Positions 52,099-60,717 of a stretch of DNA of 64,000 bases are shown here, piece after piece (position 1 is the first letter of the stretch; each line of letters begins with the position of its first letter). Under the pieces are notes generated by a model that saw only the letters and a program-made list of their open reading frames with translations, was not told where the DNA came from and did not search any database. The translations under genes and the position numbers were made by a program. The stretch comes from Chitinophagaceae bacterium UBA1931. GTDB taxonomy: Bacteria; Bacteroidota; Bacteroidia; Chitinophagales; Chitinophagaceae. Location of the stretch: positions 2,886,134 through 2,950,133 of the forward strand of contig DDFJ01000004.1 of assembly GCA_002337125.1 (NCBI GenBank), in the 5' to 3' direction.

Positions 52099-53190
52099 TT
52101 ATTCTTCTTCTATTTTTTCATCAACTGCTTTTGCCAGTAATGAAGCACTGAGTTTCTTCATCGGATTTTTTCTTGCATCAGCATAATTATTTCTGTTCCT
52201 GAAAATATCAATCGCCACAAACATTGCTTCCCTGATGGATGATTCATCTGCCTTGCCTTTTCCTGCAATATCAAATGCAGTTCCATGATCAGGACTTGTG
52301 CGGATAACATCTAATCCTGCAGTATAATTTACGCCTTCACCAATTGCAAGTGATTTAAACGGAATCAAACCCTGGTCGTGATACATGGCAAGTACTGCAT
52401 CAAACTTTTCGTATTGAGCTCTTGCAAAAAATGCATCGGCACTGAATGGTCCCATGCAAAGCACATCTTTTTGTTTCGCTTCTTTGATAGCAGGTTTAAT
52501 AATTTCTTCTTCTTCTTTACCAATTAAACCTTCATCACCTGCATGCGGATTTAAACCAAGTACAGCAATTTTTGGACGCTCAACACCAAAATCTTTTTTC
52601 AGCGATTCATTGATCAGCATCAGTTTGCTTACAATGGCTTCTTTAGAAATATGTGATGATAACTGGTTAACTGGAATATGTTCTGTTAACAATGCCACAC
52701 GTATATTATCGGCCACCATAAACATCACAACATCTTTTGCCTGGAACACATCTTTGAGGTAGGGTGTATGACCGGTATAATTAAATGTTTCTGATTGAAC
52801 ATTCTTTTTATGAATAGGTGCAGTAACAAGTACATCAACATGGTTTTCTTTTAACGCATCAACTGCTGCTGTTAATGATTTGATTGCATATAAACCACCT
52901 GTTTCAGTTAACTGACCCGGAGTGATGCTTATTTCATCTTCCCAGCAACTGAACACGTTCACCATTTTAGGATTGAGACGTTGAAAATCTTTTACCGACT
53001 GGTAATTGAAATTTCCATCGTTAATCGACTTCTTATAAAAATTGATGACTTTGTTTGAAGCAAAAACAATTGGAGTACATAAATCAAGAATGCGGTTATC
53101 ACTTAGTGCTTTGATAATGATTTCAACTCCAATGCCATTAATGTCGCCACAACTGAAGCCAACAACGGGTTTATTATCAGAATTTGTCAT
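52099..53190 (-). CDS. pdxA: 4-hydroxythreonine-4-phosphate dehydrogenase
   Basis: NAD-dependent, metal-requiring dehydrogenase in the DXP-dependent branch of pyridoxal-5'-phosphate synthesis. 363 residues, standard length. Start motif VGFSCGDINGIGVEIIIKAL (about 10-29, in place of the usual TxGDPxGIGPE). The divalent-metal histidines are visible in YTGHTPYL (about 145) and in AMYHDQGLIPFK (about 270-281), with SPDHGTAFDIAGKGKAD (about 306-322) typical of the C-terminal part. The DXP substrate branch links it to dxs in this window. Convergent with the winged-helix gene. Confidence 0.93.
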   Translation of the reverse strand: MTNSDNKPVVGFSCGDINGIGVEIIIKALSDNRILDLCTPIVFASNKVINFYKKSINDGNFNYQSVKDFQRLNPKMVNVFSCWEDEISITPGQLTETGGLYAIKSLTAAVDALKENHVDVLVTAPIHKKNVQSETFNYTGHTPYLKDVFQAKDVVMFMVADNIRVALLTEHIPVNQLSSHISKEAIVSKLMLINESLKKDFGVERPKIAVLGLNPHAGDEGLIGKEEEEIIKPAIKEAKQKDVLCMGPFSADAFFARAQYEKFDAVLAMYHDQGLIPFKSLAIGEGVNYTAGLDVIRTSPDHGTAFDIAGKGKADESSIREAMFVAIDIFRNRNNYADARKNPMKKLSASLLAKAVDEKIEEE

Positions 53191-53399
53191 ATGTGCTGTT
53201 ATTCATGCAAATGTAACGATTGGCCGACAGTATTCGCAGAGAATTAAGAAGGAATTGCACAAATTACGATCCAACATAAATACATGTTTTACCGTGTTTT
53301 TTATAAGTGGAAAAAGAAAGAAAGGATAGTATTCTTTCATTCTCCAATTTTAGCAATTGGCAGTAAATTGTTTTAACTTGCACTTCAAATCTTAATCCC

Positions 53400-53804
53400 A
53401 TGAAAGTTAAAATTATCATCATTTGTACAACAATTTTGTTGGCGTATCTAAGCTCCAGGGCAGGTAATTCAGTTCAACCTGTTAATCAGTCCCAATCAGT
53501 TTTAAAACAGAAAACAGCAGTTCAGAATTTCGGCTACTTCCGTGTACATCGTATGGGAAGAGATGCCTCTCTTAACTGGTCTGTAACCAACCCTGCGGTT
53601 GATTACTTTGTAATTGAACGCTCATGGGATGGTTCGTTTTTTGAATCAATTAGCGACGTAAGCGGAACAGGAGATGTTATGTACAAGTTCCGTGATGAAA
53701 ATTGTTTTCCTGGCTTTATCTATTATCGTATCACTGCACACAATTCTGATGGATCTGTGATTTCATCGGATGTACAGGTATTACATATTGTAGCCAAAAA
53801 GTAA
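53400..53804 (+). CDS. Small secreted stand-alone Fn3-like module
   Basis: 134 residues. Signal peptide KVKIIIICTTILLAYLSSRAG. After a Gln/Ser-rich linker the body is one beta-sandwich module: SLNWSVTNPAVDYFVIERSWDG, FFESISDVSG, KFRDENCFPGFIYYRITAHN and SSDVQVLHIVAKK. The IERSxDG...YRI pattern is the same module that precedes sorting domains in the T9SS proteins at 46533 and 53875, but no sorting domain is attached here. It lies 70 bases upstream of the 53875 gene. Function unknown. Confidence 0.7.
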   Translation: MKVKIIIICTTILLAYLSSRAGNSVQPVNQSQSVLKQKTAVQNFGYFRVHRMGRDASLNWSVTNPAVDYFVIERSWDGSFFESISDVSGTGDVMYKFRDENCFPGFIYYRITAHNSDGSVISSDVQVLHIVAKK

Positions 53805-53874
53805 AACGATTATATCGAAGCAGGTTATGCAGGCAAATTAATTGCCTGCTTTTCTCATTCTAAAATCCGGTTCT

Positions 53875-55827
53875 ATGAAACATTTTTTACCCTGCGTTTT
53901 GCTGTCATTTCTGTTTTGGCAACAACAACTTTCGGCACAGATAACAACTCCAGTAATCAAAGCAAACTTTGGCGTTGATGCGGATCTGCGCAGTAATTTC
54001 TTTAATGGATTTCTGCAGGCAGGCAACGACGACTGGTTCAGCAACACTGTTGGAGGTGGTGGGGAATTTATCATAGATACAACCGGTGCAGCAGCAATAT
54101 TAGCAAGATATAACTCGCAGCCGGCATCAAGAATGCAGCCCTTTTTTCGTGGTATGCGCAAGCCACAATTTTCTGTTGTCAACAACTACATGTGGATTGA
54201 TGGAATTTTCATCAGGGATCATCATGGCGATGACTCAACTGTGTTTGCATCAGGAAGTAATAAAAACGGGATGAATCCTTCTGCCTGGTCAACGCCTGTT
54301 TCGCAAGGTATTCCTGATAAGAATGATATTCTTGATATGTACATGCATGTACGCAGGGCAGGTAAGTACACAACTGATTCATTGTGGTTATTTGGCGGTG
54401 TTTCCATTGATAACACAACCGGTAACAGGTATTTTGATTTTGAAATGTATCAGACAGATATTTATTATGATCATAATTCACTCCGCTTTTATGGTTACGG
54501 TCCGGATGCAGGACATACTGCCTGGCAGTTTGATGCAGCCGGTAATATTTTAAAAGCCGGCGATATCATTTTTACTGCTGAATATGGCAGCTCATCTTTA
54601 TCATTACTTGAAGCAAGAATTTGGATTAATCAAAGTTCATTGTCAATTACACCCGTTTCATTTAACTGGGGTGGATCTTTTGATGGTGCATCATCCGGTG
54701 CGACATACGGATATGCAAATATTTCTCCCAAAACAGCAGGAGCTTTTTACACCGGGTTGCAATGTTCGAATAATACGTGGGCTGGTGCATTTGGCGTTGT
54801 GTTGCAGAACAACACTTTGGCAACAACTTATTCAGCCAAACAGTTCATGGAATTTTCTGTTAATTTAAGTAAGCTTGGCCTCGATCCGCTGGTGATTATG
54901 AATGATGCATGTGCATTGCCATTCAGAAGAATATTGGTTAAATCAAGAGCATCAACTTCTTTCACTGCTGAGTTGAAAGATTTTGTCGGGCCGTTTGCAT
55001 TTTTCCGTGCACCACGTGCAGAACTTTCAACAAATTTCCCAACTCTTTGCCAGCAGGGTGTTGGTGAAATATGGCTTTCAAATCCCGTATCAACTTCAAT
55101 GTATACATGGTCAACAACTAACGGCCACATTGTAGCTTCAACAGTCAGTGGCGATACTATTACAATTGATCAGCCCGGAACTTACGTTGTATCGCAGGAG
55201 CTGATGGATAGCTGCGGCTCTGTTTATGCTACTGATACTGTTGTCATCAATCAAAACAATAATTGTGAGATATTAAAATATGCACCGCAAAACTTTAGTG
55301 CACGTTTAATGAAAAACTCTCAAGTACTGCTGAACTGGAATTGCAGTGAATATGCCGAAGGGCAGTATTATGAAATTGAACGAAGCTTTAATGGGTTTGA
55401 TTTTTATCCATTGAAAAAAGTTTATCATACAAGCACCGGAACTTATATGGAAACAGACGATATAAAAGGATTGGAACCCCCAGAGCTCTTTTATCGTCTC
55501 AAATACAGGAATAATGGTGGATTGATTTTATACAGCAACATTGTTAAACTCATGATCAGGCCACTGCAGGATATACGTTTAAGCGTTAATCCAAATCCTG
55601 TAACAAGCCATTTCAGGATGCGTTGTTCGCTTGCCCAACAGGCAAAAGCCGAAGTCAGCATTATCAGCAGTTCGGGAGCCGTACTTTACCATACTGTAGA
55701 AAACGCAAATGCCGGTATTAACGAATGGATCATTAACCGAAACAGTGCGTGGACAGCAGGACAATACATTGTACAGGTTAAACTGAACGAAGCGGTTTAC
55801 CGCACAAAAGTCATCATCGCACAATAA
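53875..55827 (+). CDS. T9SS type A sorting-domain protein
   Basis: 650 residues from ATG 53875 (signal peptide KHFLPCVLLSFLFWQQQLSAQ). The N-terminal half (about 25-370) is a beta-rich domain of unknown family with KANFGVDADLRSNF and GNRYFDFEMYQTDIYYD. Then comes a PKD/Ig-like segment with CQQGVGEIWLSNPVSTSMYTW and a disulfide-like DSCGS. Near 485-570 is the Fn3-like module (VLLNWNCSEYAEGQYYEIERS). The last 80 residues are a sorting domain (LSVNPNPVTSHFRMR, AEVSIISSSGAVLYH, WTAGQYIVQVKL). Probably surface-exposed or released. The longer frame from 53842 is less likely. Confidence 0.8.
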   Translation: MKHFLPCVLLSFLFWQQQLSAQITTPVIKANFGVDADLRSNFFNGFLQAGNDDWFSNTVGGGGEFIIDTTGAAAILARYNSQPASRMQPFFRGMRKPQFSVVNNYMWIDGIFIRDHHGDDSTVFASGSNKNGMNPSAWSTPVSQGIPDKNDILDMYMHVRRAGKYTTDSLWLFGGVSIDNTTGNRYFDFEMYQTDIYYDHNSLRFYGYGPDAGHTAWQFDAAGNILKAGDIIFTAEYGSSSLSLLEARIWINQSSLSITPVSFNWGGSFDGASSGATYGYANISPKTAGAFYTGLQCSNNTWAGAFGVVLQNNTLATTYSAKQFMEFSVNLSKLGLDPLVIMNDACALPFRRILVKSRASTSFTAELKDFVGPFAFFRAPRAELSTNFPTLCQQGVGEIWLSNPVSTSMYTWSTTNGHIVASTVSGDTITIDQPGTYVVSQELMDSCGSVYATDTVVINQNNNCEILKYAPQNFSARLMKNSQVLLNWNCSEYAEGQYYEIERSFNGFDFYPLKKVYHTSTGTYMETDDIKGLEPPELFYRLKYRNNGGLILYSNIVKLMIRPLQDIRLSVNPNPVTSHFRMRCSLAQQAKAEVSIISSSGAVLYHTVENANAGINEWIINRNSAWTAGQYIVQVKLNEAVYRTKVIIAQ

Positions 55828-55835
55828 AAAAATTC

Positions 55836-55861
55836 AGCCCTTCCTTATCGAAGGGCTTTTT
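55836..55861 (+). terminator. Rho-independent terminator after the 53875 gene
   Basis: AGCCCTTC pairs with GAAGGGCT around a six-base loop and is followed by TTTT. It starts eight bases after the stop codon. Confidence 0.85.
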
Positions 55862-55866
55862 ACTGC

Positions 55867-55874
55867 TACTTTTG
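55867..55874 (+). promoter_or_regulatory. Predicted -7 element directly before rsmA
   Basis: TACTTTTG matches TAnnTTTG. Its last base is four bases before the GTG start, which would place the transcription start on or next to the start codon. The -33 position falls inside the preceding terminator and shows no TTTG. Confidence 0.4.
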
Positions 55875-55878
55875 CAGC

Positions 55879-56634
55879 GTGCAATACACGTTAAAAAAAT
55901 CTCTCGGTCAGCATTTTTTAAAGGATGAAAATATCTGCAGGCGCATTGTTGATGCTGTGCTGGAAGAACATCCGCAATGTTTGGTGGAAATTGGGCCAGG
56001 TGGTGGTGCGTTAACCAAATACCTGCTTCAGTTGCCGCATGTGGATTTTAAAGCCGTTGAGCTGGATAAAGAAAAAGTTGATTTCCTTGAACATACTTAT
56101 CCTTCCATTAAAGGAAAACTGATTCATGAAAGTTTTCTCGACAGTTCTGTTCCCTTCGATCAGCATTTTATGGTGGTAGGCAACTTTCCCTACAACATTT
56201 CCACACAGATTTTATTTAAGCTGCTCGATTGGAAAGAACAGGTTGATTGCATTGTTGGTATGTTTCAGAAAGAAGTGGCACAACGAGTAGCTGCAAAAGA
56301 AGGAAGTAAAACATACGGCATCATCAGTGTATTGATACAGGCTTATTTTGATGTGGAGTATTTGTTTGATGTAAGTGAACAATGTTTTAATCCTCCTCCT
56401 AAAGTAAAGAGTGGAGTTATAAAACTCAAGCCAGCCGCACATGTTCCTGAAATGGCAAGTGATAAGAAGTTTACATTGCTGGTGAAAACAGCCTTTAACC
56501 AGCGGCGTAAAATGCTGCGAAACGGAGTGAGAGGTTTGTTTGATGAAGAATTTTTAAAAGACGAACTATTTAATAAACGTGCCGAACAATTAAGCGTGCA
56601 GCAGTTTGCTGAACTGACGTTTAAGATGAAATGA
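55879..56634 (+). CDS. rsmA: 16S rRNA (adenine-N6) dimethyltransferase RsmA/KsgA
   Basis: Methylates two adjacent adenosines in the 3' hairpin of 16S rRNA during 30S assembly. 251 residues. It begins QYTLKKSLGQHFLKDENIC, with the family Q-x-F-L-x-D. The SAM site VEIGPGGGALTKYLL lies near 37-51, followed by AVELDKEKVDFL. The catalytic NFPYNISTQI (about 102-111) carries the N-x-P-Y/F motif. The C-terminal domain has FNPPPKVKSGVIKL and NQRRKMLRN. The start is GTG at 55879; no ATG would keep the conserved N-terminus. Followed after 23 bases by the dehydrogenase gene. Confidence 0.94.
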   Translation: MQYTLKKSLGQHFLKDENICRRIVDAVLEEHPQCLVEIGPGGGALTKYLLQLPHVDFKAVELDKEKVDFLEHTYPSIKGKLIHESFLDSSVPFDQHFMVVGNFPYNISTQILFKLLDWKEQVDCIVGMFQKEVAQRVAAKEGSKTYGIISVLIQAYFDVEYLFDVSEQCFNPPPKVKSGVIKLKPAAHVPEMASDKKFTLLVKTAFNQRRKMLRNGVRGLFDEEFLKDELFNKRAEQLSVQQFAELTFKMK

Positions 56635-56657
56635 GCAAAAAGAAGTGAATAAAATAA

Positions 56658-57584
56658 ATGAGAGTAATTGTTACAGCAAAGTGTCATGAGTACCTGCAGG
56701 AAAAATTAGTGCAGGGTGGATATGAAGTGGAATATCATCCGAAAATTACATACCCCGAATTACTGGAGATGGTGAATGATGATGTTGTTGGAATTGTAAT
56801 TGCCACCAGTATTAAAGTTGATAAAGTTCTGGTTGATAAAGCAAGTAAGTTATTATGGCTTGCACGTCTTGGCAGCGGGCTTGATCTTGTTGATATTGCC
56901 TATGTAGAAAGCAAAGGAATTAAAATTATAAGCAGCCCCGAAGGTAATTGTGATGCGGTTGGTGAACATGCACTTGCAATGCTGCTGGGTTTAATGAATA
57001 AAATTCACAGCAGCTTTGATGAAGTAAAAAAACATATCTGGCTGCGTGATGCAAACCGTGGCTGGGAATTGGGTGGCAAAACAGTTGGTATCGTCGGGTT
57101 TGGTAATACAGGCCGGGCATTTGCAAGAAAGCTGAGAGGTTTTGATGTAACCATTCTTGCACACGATAAATATCAGTTTGGTTTTGGTGGCGATTCGATT
57201 AAAGAGGCCTCGCTGGAACAGGTATTGAAATACAGCGATGTGATCAGCATGCATGTGCCGTTAACAGAAGAAACATTTCATTATGCCAATCATGCATTTT
57301 TTGAAGCAATGAATCAGAAACCGTTTTTCATTAATGCATCACGTGGAAAAGTACACGATACAAAAGCTGTAATCGATGCATTGAAAAATGGATGGATCAG
57401 TGGTGCTGCACTGGATGTGCTGGAAAATGAAAAGCTGAACACTTATACAGCAGAAGAATTAAATGATCTCGACTGGCTGGCATCACAAACCAATACAATA
57501 TTAACTCCGCATATTGCCGGTTATTCGCATGAGGCATTTTACAAAATGAGTAAAGTGCTGGTTGATAAATTAGGATTGGATTAA
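56658..57584 (+). CDS. NAD-dependent D-2-hydroxyacid dehydrogenase
   Basis: Cytoplasmic oxidoreductase of the D-isomer-specific 2-hydroxyacid dehydrogenase family. 308 residues. The NAD site VGIVGFGNTGRAFARKL lies near 140-156. The catalytic trio is in place: Arg in INASRGKVHD (about 232), Glu in ALDVLENEKL and His in LTPHIAGYSHEA (about 284). The lack of an ACT domain argues against a full phosphoglycerate dehydrogenase, and the substrate remains open. Probably co-transcribed with rsmA. Its stop overlaps an ATG of the next frame, though I place the real start of that gene later. Confidence 0.87.
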   Translation: MRVIVTAKCHEYLQEKLVQGGYEVEYHPKITYPELLEMVNDDVVGIVIATSIKVDKVLVDKASKLLWLARLGSGLDLVDIAYVESKGIKIISSPEGNCDAVGEHALAMLLGLMNKIHSSFDEVKKHIWLRDANRGWELGGKTVGIVGFGNTGRAFARKLRGFDVTILAHDKYQFGFGGDSIKEASLEQVLKYSDVISMHVPLTEETFHYANHAFFEAMNQKPFFINASRGKVHDTKAVIDALKNGWISGAALDVLENEKLNTYTAEELNDLDWLASQTNTILTPHIAGYSHEAFYKMSKVLVDKLGLD

Positions 57585-57634
57585 TGTTGGCAACTGCTGC
57601 TTATCATACAACCACTAACAATCTTTCCGTACAA

Positions 57635-59080
57635 ATGAAACGGTTTATTTATATCGTTTCTGTTTGCGTATTACTTGTTGTCGTAAATAAATCATCAGCT
57701 CAATGTATTTCTGTTTTTCCTTACCAGCAGGATTTTGAAAGCAGCAATGGCAGCTGGACAACAGGTGGCACCGGTTCATCATGGGCATGGGGAGTTGTAT
57801 CAAAGCCGGTTATACAAGCTGCAGCCAGCGGAACAAAGTGTTGGTCAACTGCGGGGTTAACAGGTACAGCTTATACAAACGGTGAAGCATCATGGCTGCA
57901 GAGTCCCTGCTTTGATTTTACCAATCTTCAGCATCCTTACATCAGCATGAACGTATTCTGGGAAACAGAACAGCAGTATGATGGCGCTTCTTTTCAATAT
58001 TCAACTGATAATGGTGTTACATGGACAACCGTCGGTACATCGGCCGATAAAGATTGTATTACCAAAAACTGGTACAACCAGGATCCGGTAACTTATCTTT
58101 CTCCGCTTACTTCAACAAAACAGGGATGGTCGGGTAATTCAAAAACATCTTCAGGAAGTTGTCGTGGAGGAAACGGAAGCAATCAATGGGTTACTGCATC
58201 ACATGCATTGGCTGCAGTTGGCGGAATGAAGAATGTCATCTTCCGTTTTATTTTTGGCGCAGGAACATTGTGTAATAACTATGACGGATTTGCAGTTGAT
58301 GATTTTAAAATTGAAGAAGCACCTGCAAACAATGCATCGTTTACATTCAGTTGTGTAAATGAAAATACAGTTGCGTTTACCAATACTTCATCACTTTGTC
58401 CAACAATATTCAGCTGGAACTTTGGCGATGCTGCATCAGGAACAAATAATACTTCATCTGTAGAAAATCCGCAGCATGTATTTTCATCTGCAGGTGAGTA
58501 CACTGTTTCTCTTACTGTAAGTGGTCCCGGCAGTGCATCAACAATCACCAATGTTGTAAAAATTATTTCACTTACTCCATCAGTGCTCAGCGATGCAAGT
58601 TGTACAACAGGTACAGGTGGTGCAGTAACTGTAAAAGTTAACGGAACACAGGGCACATTCAATTATTTGTGGTCAACAATACCTGTACAAACAACTGCAA
58701 CAGCAACTGATCTTCCGGCAGGAACATACAGTGTTTCTGTTTCCGGTACGGATGTATGTGCTGTTGATACAAGCGTAACTGTTAGTATTGATCTTTCCTG
58801 CATTGGTGTTTATTTCCCCACTGCATTTACTCCTAATGGAGATGGTTTAAATGATACGTTTGGCCCGTTGGGAAGTATTTCATCATTGAGCGATTATGAA
58901 CTGCGTATTTATAACCGCTGGGGCGAATTGGTTTTTTACACAAACGATCCATTTAAAAAGTGGGATGGGAAAACGAATATTCAGCGAAACGACCAGGGAT
59001 TATTTGTTTGGATAGCAGAATTTTCTTTAGCAGGAAAACCAAAAGAAAAACGAAAAGGAAATCTTCTGATAATAAAATAG
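57635..59080 (+). CDS. T9SS type B (gliding-motility-associated C-terminal) protein
   Basis: 481 residues from ATG 57635, where the signal peptide begins KRFIYIVSVCVLLVVVNKSSAQ. The first domain (about 25-230) is a MAM/lectin-like region with WTTGGTGSSWAWGVVSKP and FDFTNLQHPYISMNVFWE. A PKD domain (about 250-320) has FSWNFGDAASG and PQHVFSSAGEYTVSLTVSG. The C-terminal CHU_C domain, a type B T9SS signal, is clear: YFPTAFTPNGDGLNDTFG, YELRIYNRWGELVFYT, KKWDGK and GLFVWIAEF. It lies after the dehydrogenase gene; a frame from 57584 exists but would put 17 residues before the signal peptide. Confidence 0.87.
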   Translation: MKRFIYIVSVCVLLVVVNKSSAQCISVFPYQQDFESSNGSWTTGGTGSSWAWGVVSKPVIQAAASGTKCWSTAGLTGTAYTNGEASWLQSPCFDFTNLQHPYISMNVFWETEQQYDGASFQYSTDNGVTWTTVGTSADKDCITKNWYNQDPVTYLSPLTSTKQGWSGNSKTSSGSCRGGNGSNQWVTASHALAAVGGMKNVIFRFIFGAGTLCNNYDGFAVDDFKIEEAPANNASFTFSCVNENTVAFTNTSSLCPTIFSWNFGDAASGTNNTSSVENPQHVFSSAGEYTVSLTVSGPGSASTITNVVKIISLTPSVLSDASCTTGTGGAVTVKVNGTQGTFNYLWSTIPVQTTATATDLPAGTYSVSVSGTDVCAVDTSVTVSIDLSCIGVYFPTAFTPNGDGLNDTFGPLGSISSLSDYELRIYNRWGELVFYTNDPFKKWDGKTNIQRNDQGLFVWIAEFSLAGKPKEKRKGNLLIIK

Positions 59081-59094
59081 CCTGCAATTCCTGA

Positions 59095-59643
59095 TCAGAA
59101 CCAGCAGCCAATTTTTAATGAGGCTTCAGGATTAACTACTGGCAGAGTGTATGATTTATTATCAACTGCTACGTTTTTATCGCCTGCAGTGCGGATGCTT
59201 AAACCTGCCCATGGCGATAAGTAAAGATGTTTGTATAATGTAAAGTTGTAACCTGCACTTCCGTTTAATAATACATTGCTGAAATGTGAAGTTTGTAATC
59301 GGGCTGTTGTTTGAATACTGCTTTTCCAATAAACCAATCCGCCACCAAGCCACCATCCTTTCCAGTTTTGTTTAAAGAAACGGTCGGCTACAATTGCCAC
59401 ACTGTTTACATGCCGGTTGGTGAAACCGCTTGCAGTTACAATATCGGGCATGTTTACACCTGCATTTAATACTCTTACACGCCAGTTATTTTTACCTGCC
59501 CACACTGCCCCAAAATAACCACCAGTTGCATAGGGAAGAAAATCCAGCTCGGCACCAACATTTATTTTTTTGTTATGATTGCTTTGTGCCGAAATGTTGA
59601 TTGCAGTAAATACACAAATAAGAATGATTGCTGTTTTCTTCAT
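59095..59643 (-). CDS. Secreted beta-rich protein of unknown function
   Basis: 182 residues. Signal peptide KKTAIILICVFTAINISAQ. The mature protein is made of short alternating strands rich in Gly and Trp (GGYFGAVWAGKNNWRVRVLNAG, WKGWWLGGGLVYWKSSIQ, GSAGYNFTLYKHLYLSPWAGL) and ends KIGCWF, with a C-terminal aromatic typical of outer-membrane barrels. This fits a small eight-stranded barrel. No family recognised. Convergent with the T9SS type B gene, 14 bases apart. Confidence 0.65.
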   Translation of the reverse strand: MKKTAIILICVFTAINISAQSNHNKKINVGAELDFLPYATGGYFGAVWAGKNNWRVRVLNAGVNMPDIVTASGFTNRHVNSVAIVADRFFKQNWKGWWLGGGLVYWKSSIQTTARLQTSHFSNVLLNGSAGYNFTLYKHLYLSPWAGLSIRTAGDKNVAVDNKSYTLPVVNPEASLKIGCWF

Positions 59644-59862
59644 GTTGTAAAGCTATGTGCTGGGTTTGAAAGTGAAAAATGGTTTGAAGCTGTGGCTGGC
59701 TGACGGAAGCATTTTTGCTGCAGGGCTGCCTGATTGAAGCGGAAATGAGGAAACCCTGCTGGCGGTTGTAAACCCCGGCAGCGGTTGACGAATTGCAGCG
59801 AAAAGCAGGAACAGGTGCACAATTATGCCCAAAAGCCGAAAGCCCCTTATTTTAACGATCTG

Positions 59863-59895
59863 TTGCTACATATTTAAAAAAAGTGTTTACTTTTG
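59863..59895 (+). promoter_or_regulatory. Predicted promoter in front of the greA leader terminator
   Basis: TTG at 59863-59865 and TACTTTTG at 59888-59895 (22-base gap) fit the Bacteroidota consensus. Predicted transcription start is near 59900, only about ten bases before the hairpin. Confidence 0.45.
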
Positions 59896-59910
59896 TCGTT
59901 CACTAAACAT

Positions 59911-59949
59911 ACAACGCTTCAGTAAAAACTGGAGCGTTGTTATTTTTTT
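59911..59949 (+). terminator. Intrinsic terminator inside the greA leader
   Basis: ACAACGCTTCAGT (59911-59923) pairs with ACTGGAGCGTTGT (59928-59940), with one T-G wobble and an AAAA loop, followed by TATTTTTTT. It lies between the predicted promoter and greA, so it would end most transcripts after about 45 bases. Confidence 0.75.
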
Positions 59950-60015
59950 GTGCTTTTCAGAAAGGGGCTGGTAAAAATTGCGGCCTTTTTTGAAAAGCAA
60001 GGTTTAACTGAAAAC

Positions 60016-60023
60016 AAAGGAGG
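60016..60023 (+). promoter_or_regulatory. Strong Shine-Dalgarno sequence of greA
   Basis: AAAGGAGG ends four bases before ATG 60028. Such a full match is rare in this window and decides the greA start in favour of 60028 over the in-frame GTG at 59950. Confidence 0.75.
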
Positions 60024-60027
60024 AACT

Positions 60028-60498
60028 ATGAGTGTTCAGTATGTAACAAAAGAAACACTGGAGAAAATGCATGCAGAGCTGCAGCACATGAGAGCGGTTG
60101 AACGCCCGGCTGCATCGAAAGCGATTGCTGAAGCCCGTGAAAAAGGCGATCTGAAAGAAAATGCTGAGTATGATGCGGCAAAAGAAGCCCAGGGTATTCT
60201 TGAAGCCAAAATCAAACAGTTGGAAGGCATGATTGCTACTGCACGTATCGTGGATGAATCAACCATTGATACCAGCAGGGTGGCTATTCTTACCAAAGTA
60301 ACAGTAACCAATCTTGCTACCAAGAAACAAATCACTTACCAGATTGTAAGCGAAAAAGAAGCTGATCTGAAAGCCGGAAAAATTTCTGTTACATCGCCCA
60401 TTGGAAAAGGACTTCTTGGAAAAAGCGTTGGCGAAGTTACAGAGGTGCAGGTGCCTGCAGGTATCGTTAAATTTAAAGTGGAAAATATTACAGTGTAA
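60028..60498 (+). CDS. greA: Transcription elongation factor GreA
   Basis: Cytoplasmic factor that enters the RNA polymerase secondary channel and rescues backtracked complexes by transcript cleavage. 156 residues from ATG 60028, normal for the family. The N-terminal coiled coil (about 8-75) includes YVTKETLEKMHAELQHM, AREKGDLKENAEYDAAKEAQ (catalytic D and E at the tip, near 41-47) and ILEAKIKQLEGMIATARIVD. The C-terminal FKBP-like domain (about 80-156) has TSPIGKGLLGKSVGEVTEVQVPAG, read as two parts. The leader carries an early terminator. Confidence 0.95.
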   Translation: MSVQYVTKETLEKMHAELQHMRAVERPAASKAIAEAREKGDLKENAEYDAAKEAQGILEAKIKQLEGMIATARIVDESTIDTSRVAILTKVTVTNLATKKQITYQIVSEKEADLKAGKISVTSPIGKGLLGKSVGEVTEVQVPAGIVKFKVENITV

Positions 60499-60717
60499 AC
60501 ATACACAGGTAAGAATATGAAAACGGAAGGTGGGTGTAAAAGCACCCACTTTTTTTGTAGAAGAGAATTGATTTTGTGTTTTGTAATAAGCTGCCCGGAA
60601 AATGATTAAGGATAAATGAAGTACATTTACGGGTCATTAAATAACCGGTTTATGAACCTGCATAAGATGAACATTCAATCGGCAGTCATAAATCTGAAAT
60701 CAAAAATTTTTGGAAGC

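Larger units (their letters stand above)
59644..60027 (+). promoter_or_regulatory. 384-bp greA upstream region
   Basis: The first two thirds (59644-59850) are GC-richer and hold no gene I can support. The last third holds a promoter-like element and a terminator hairpin listed separately, then a 75-base stretch open in the greA frame from GTG 59950, and a strong ribosome binding site just before ATG 60028. Confidence 0.5.

Noticed and set aside
59640..59822. 60-residue minus-strand open frame upstream of greA
   Set aside because: No ribosome binding site, signal or recognisable pattern. It is a chance frame in a GC-richer spacer.
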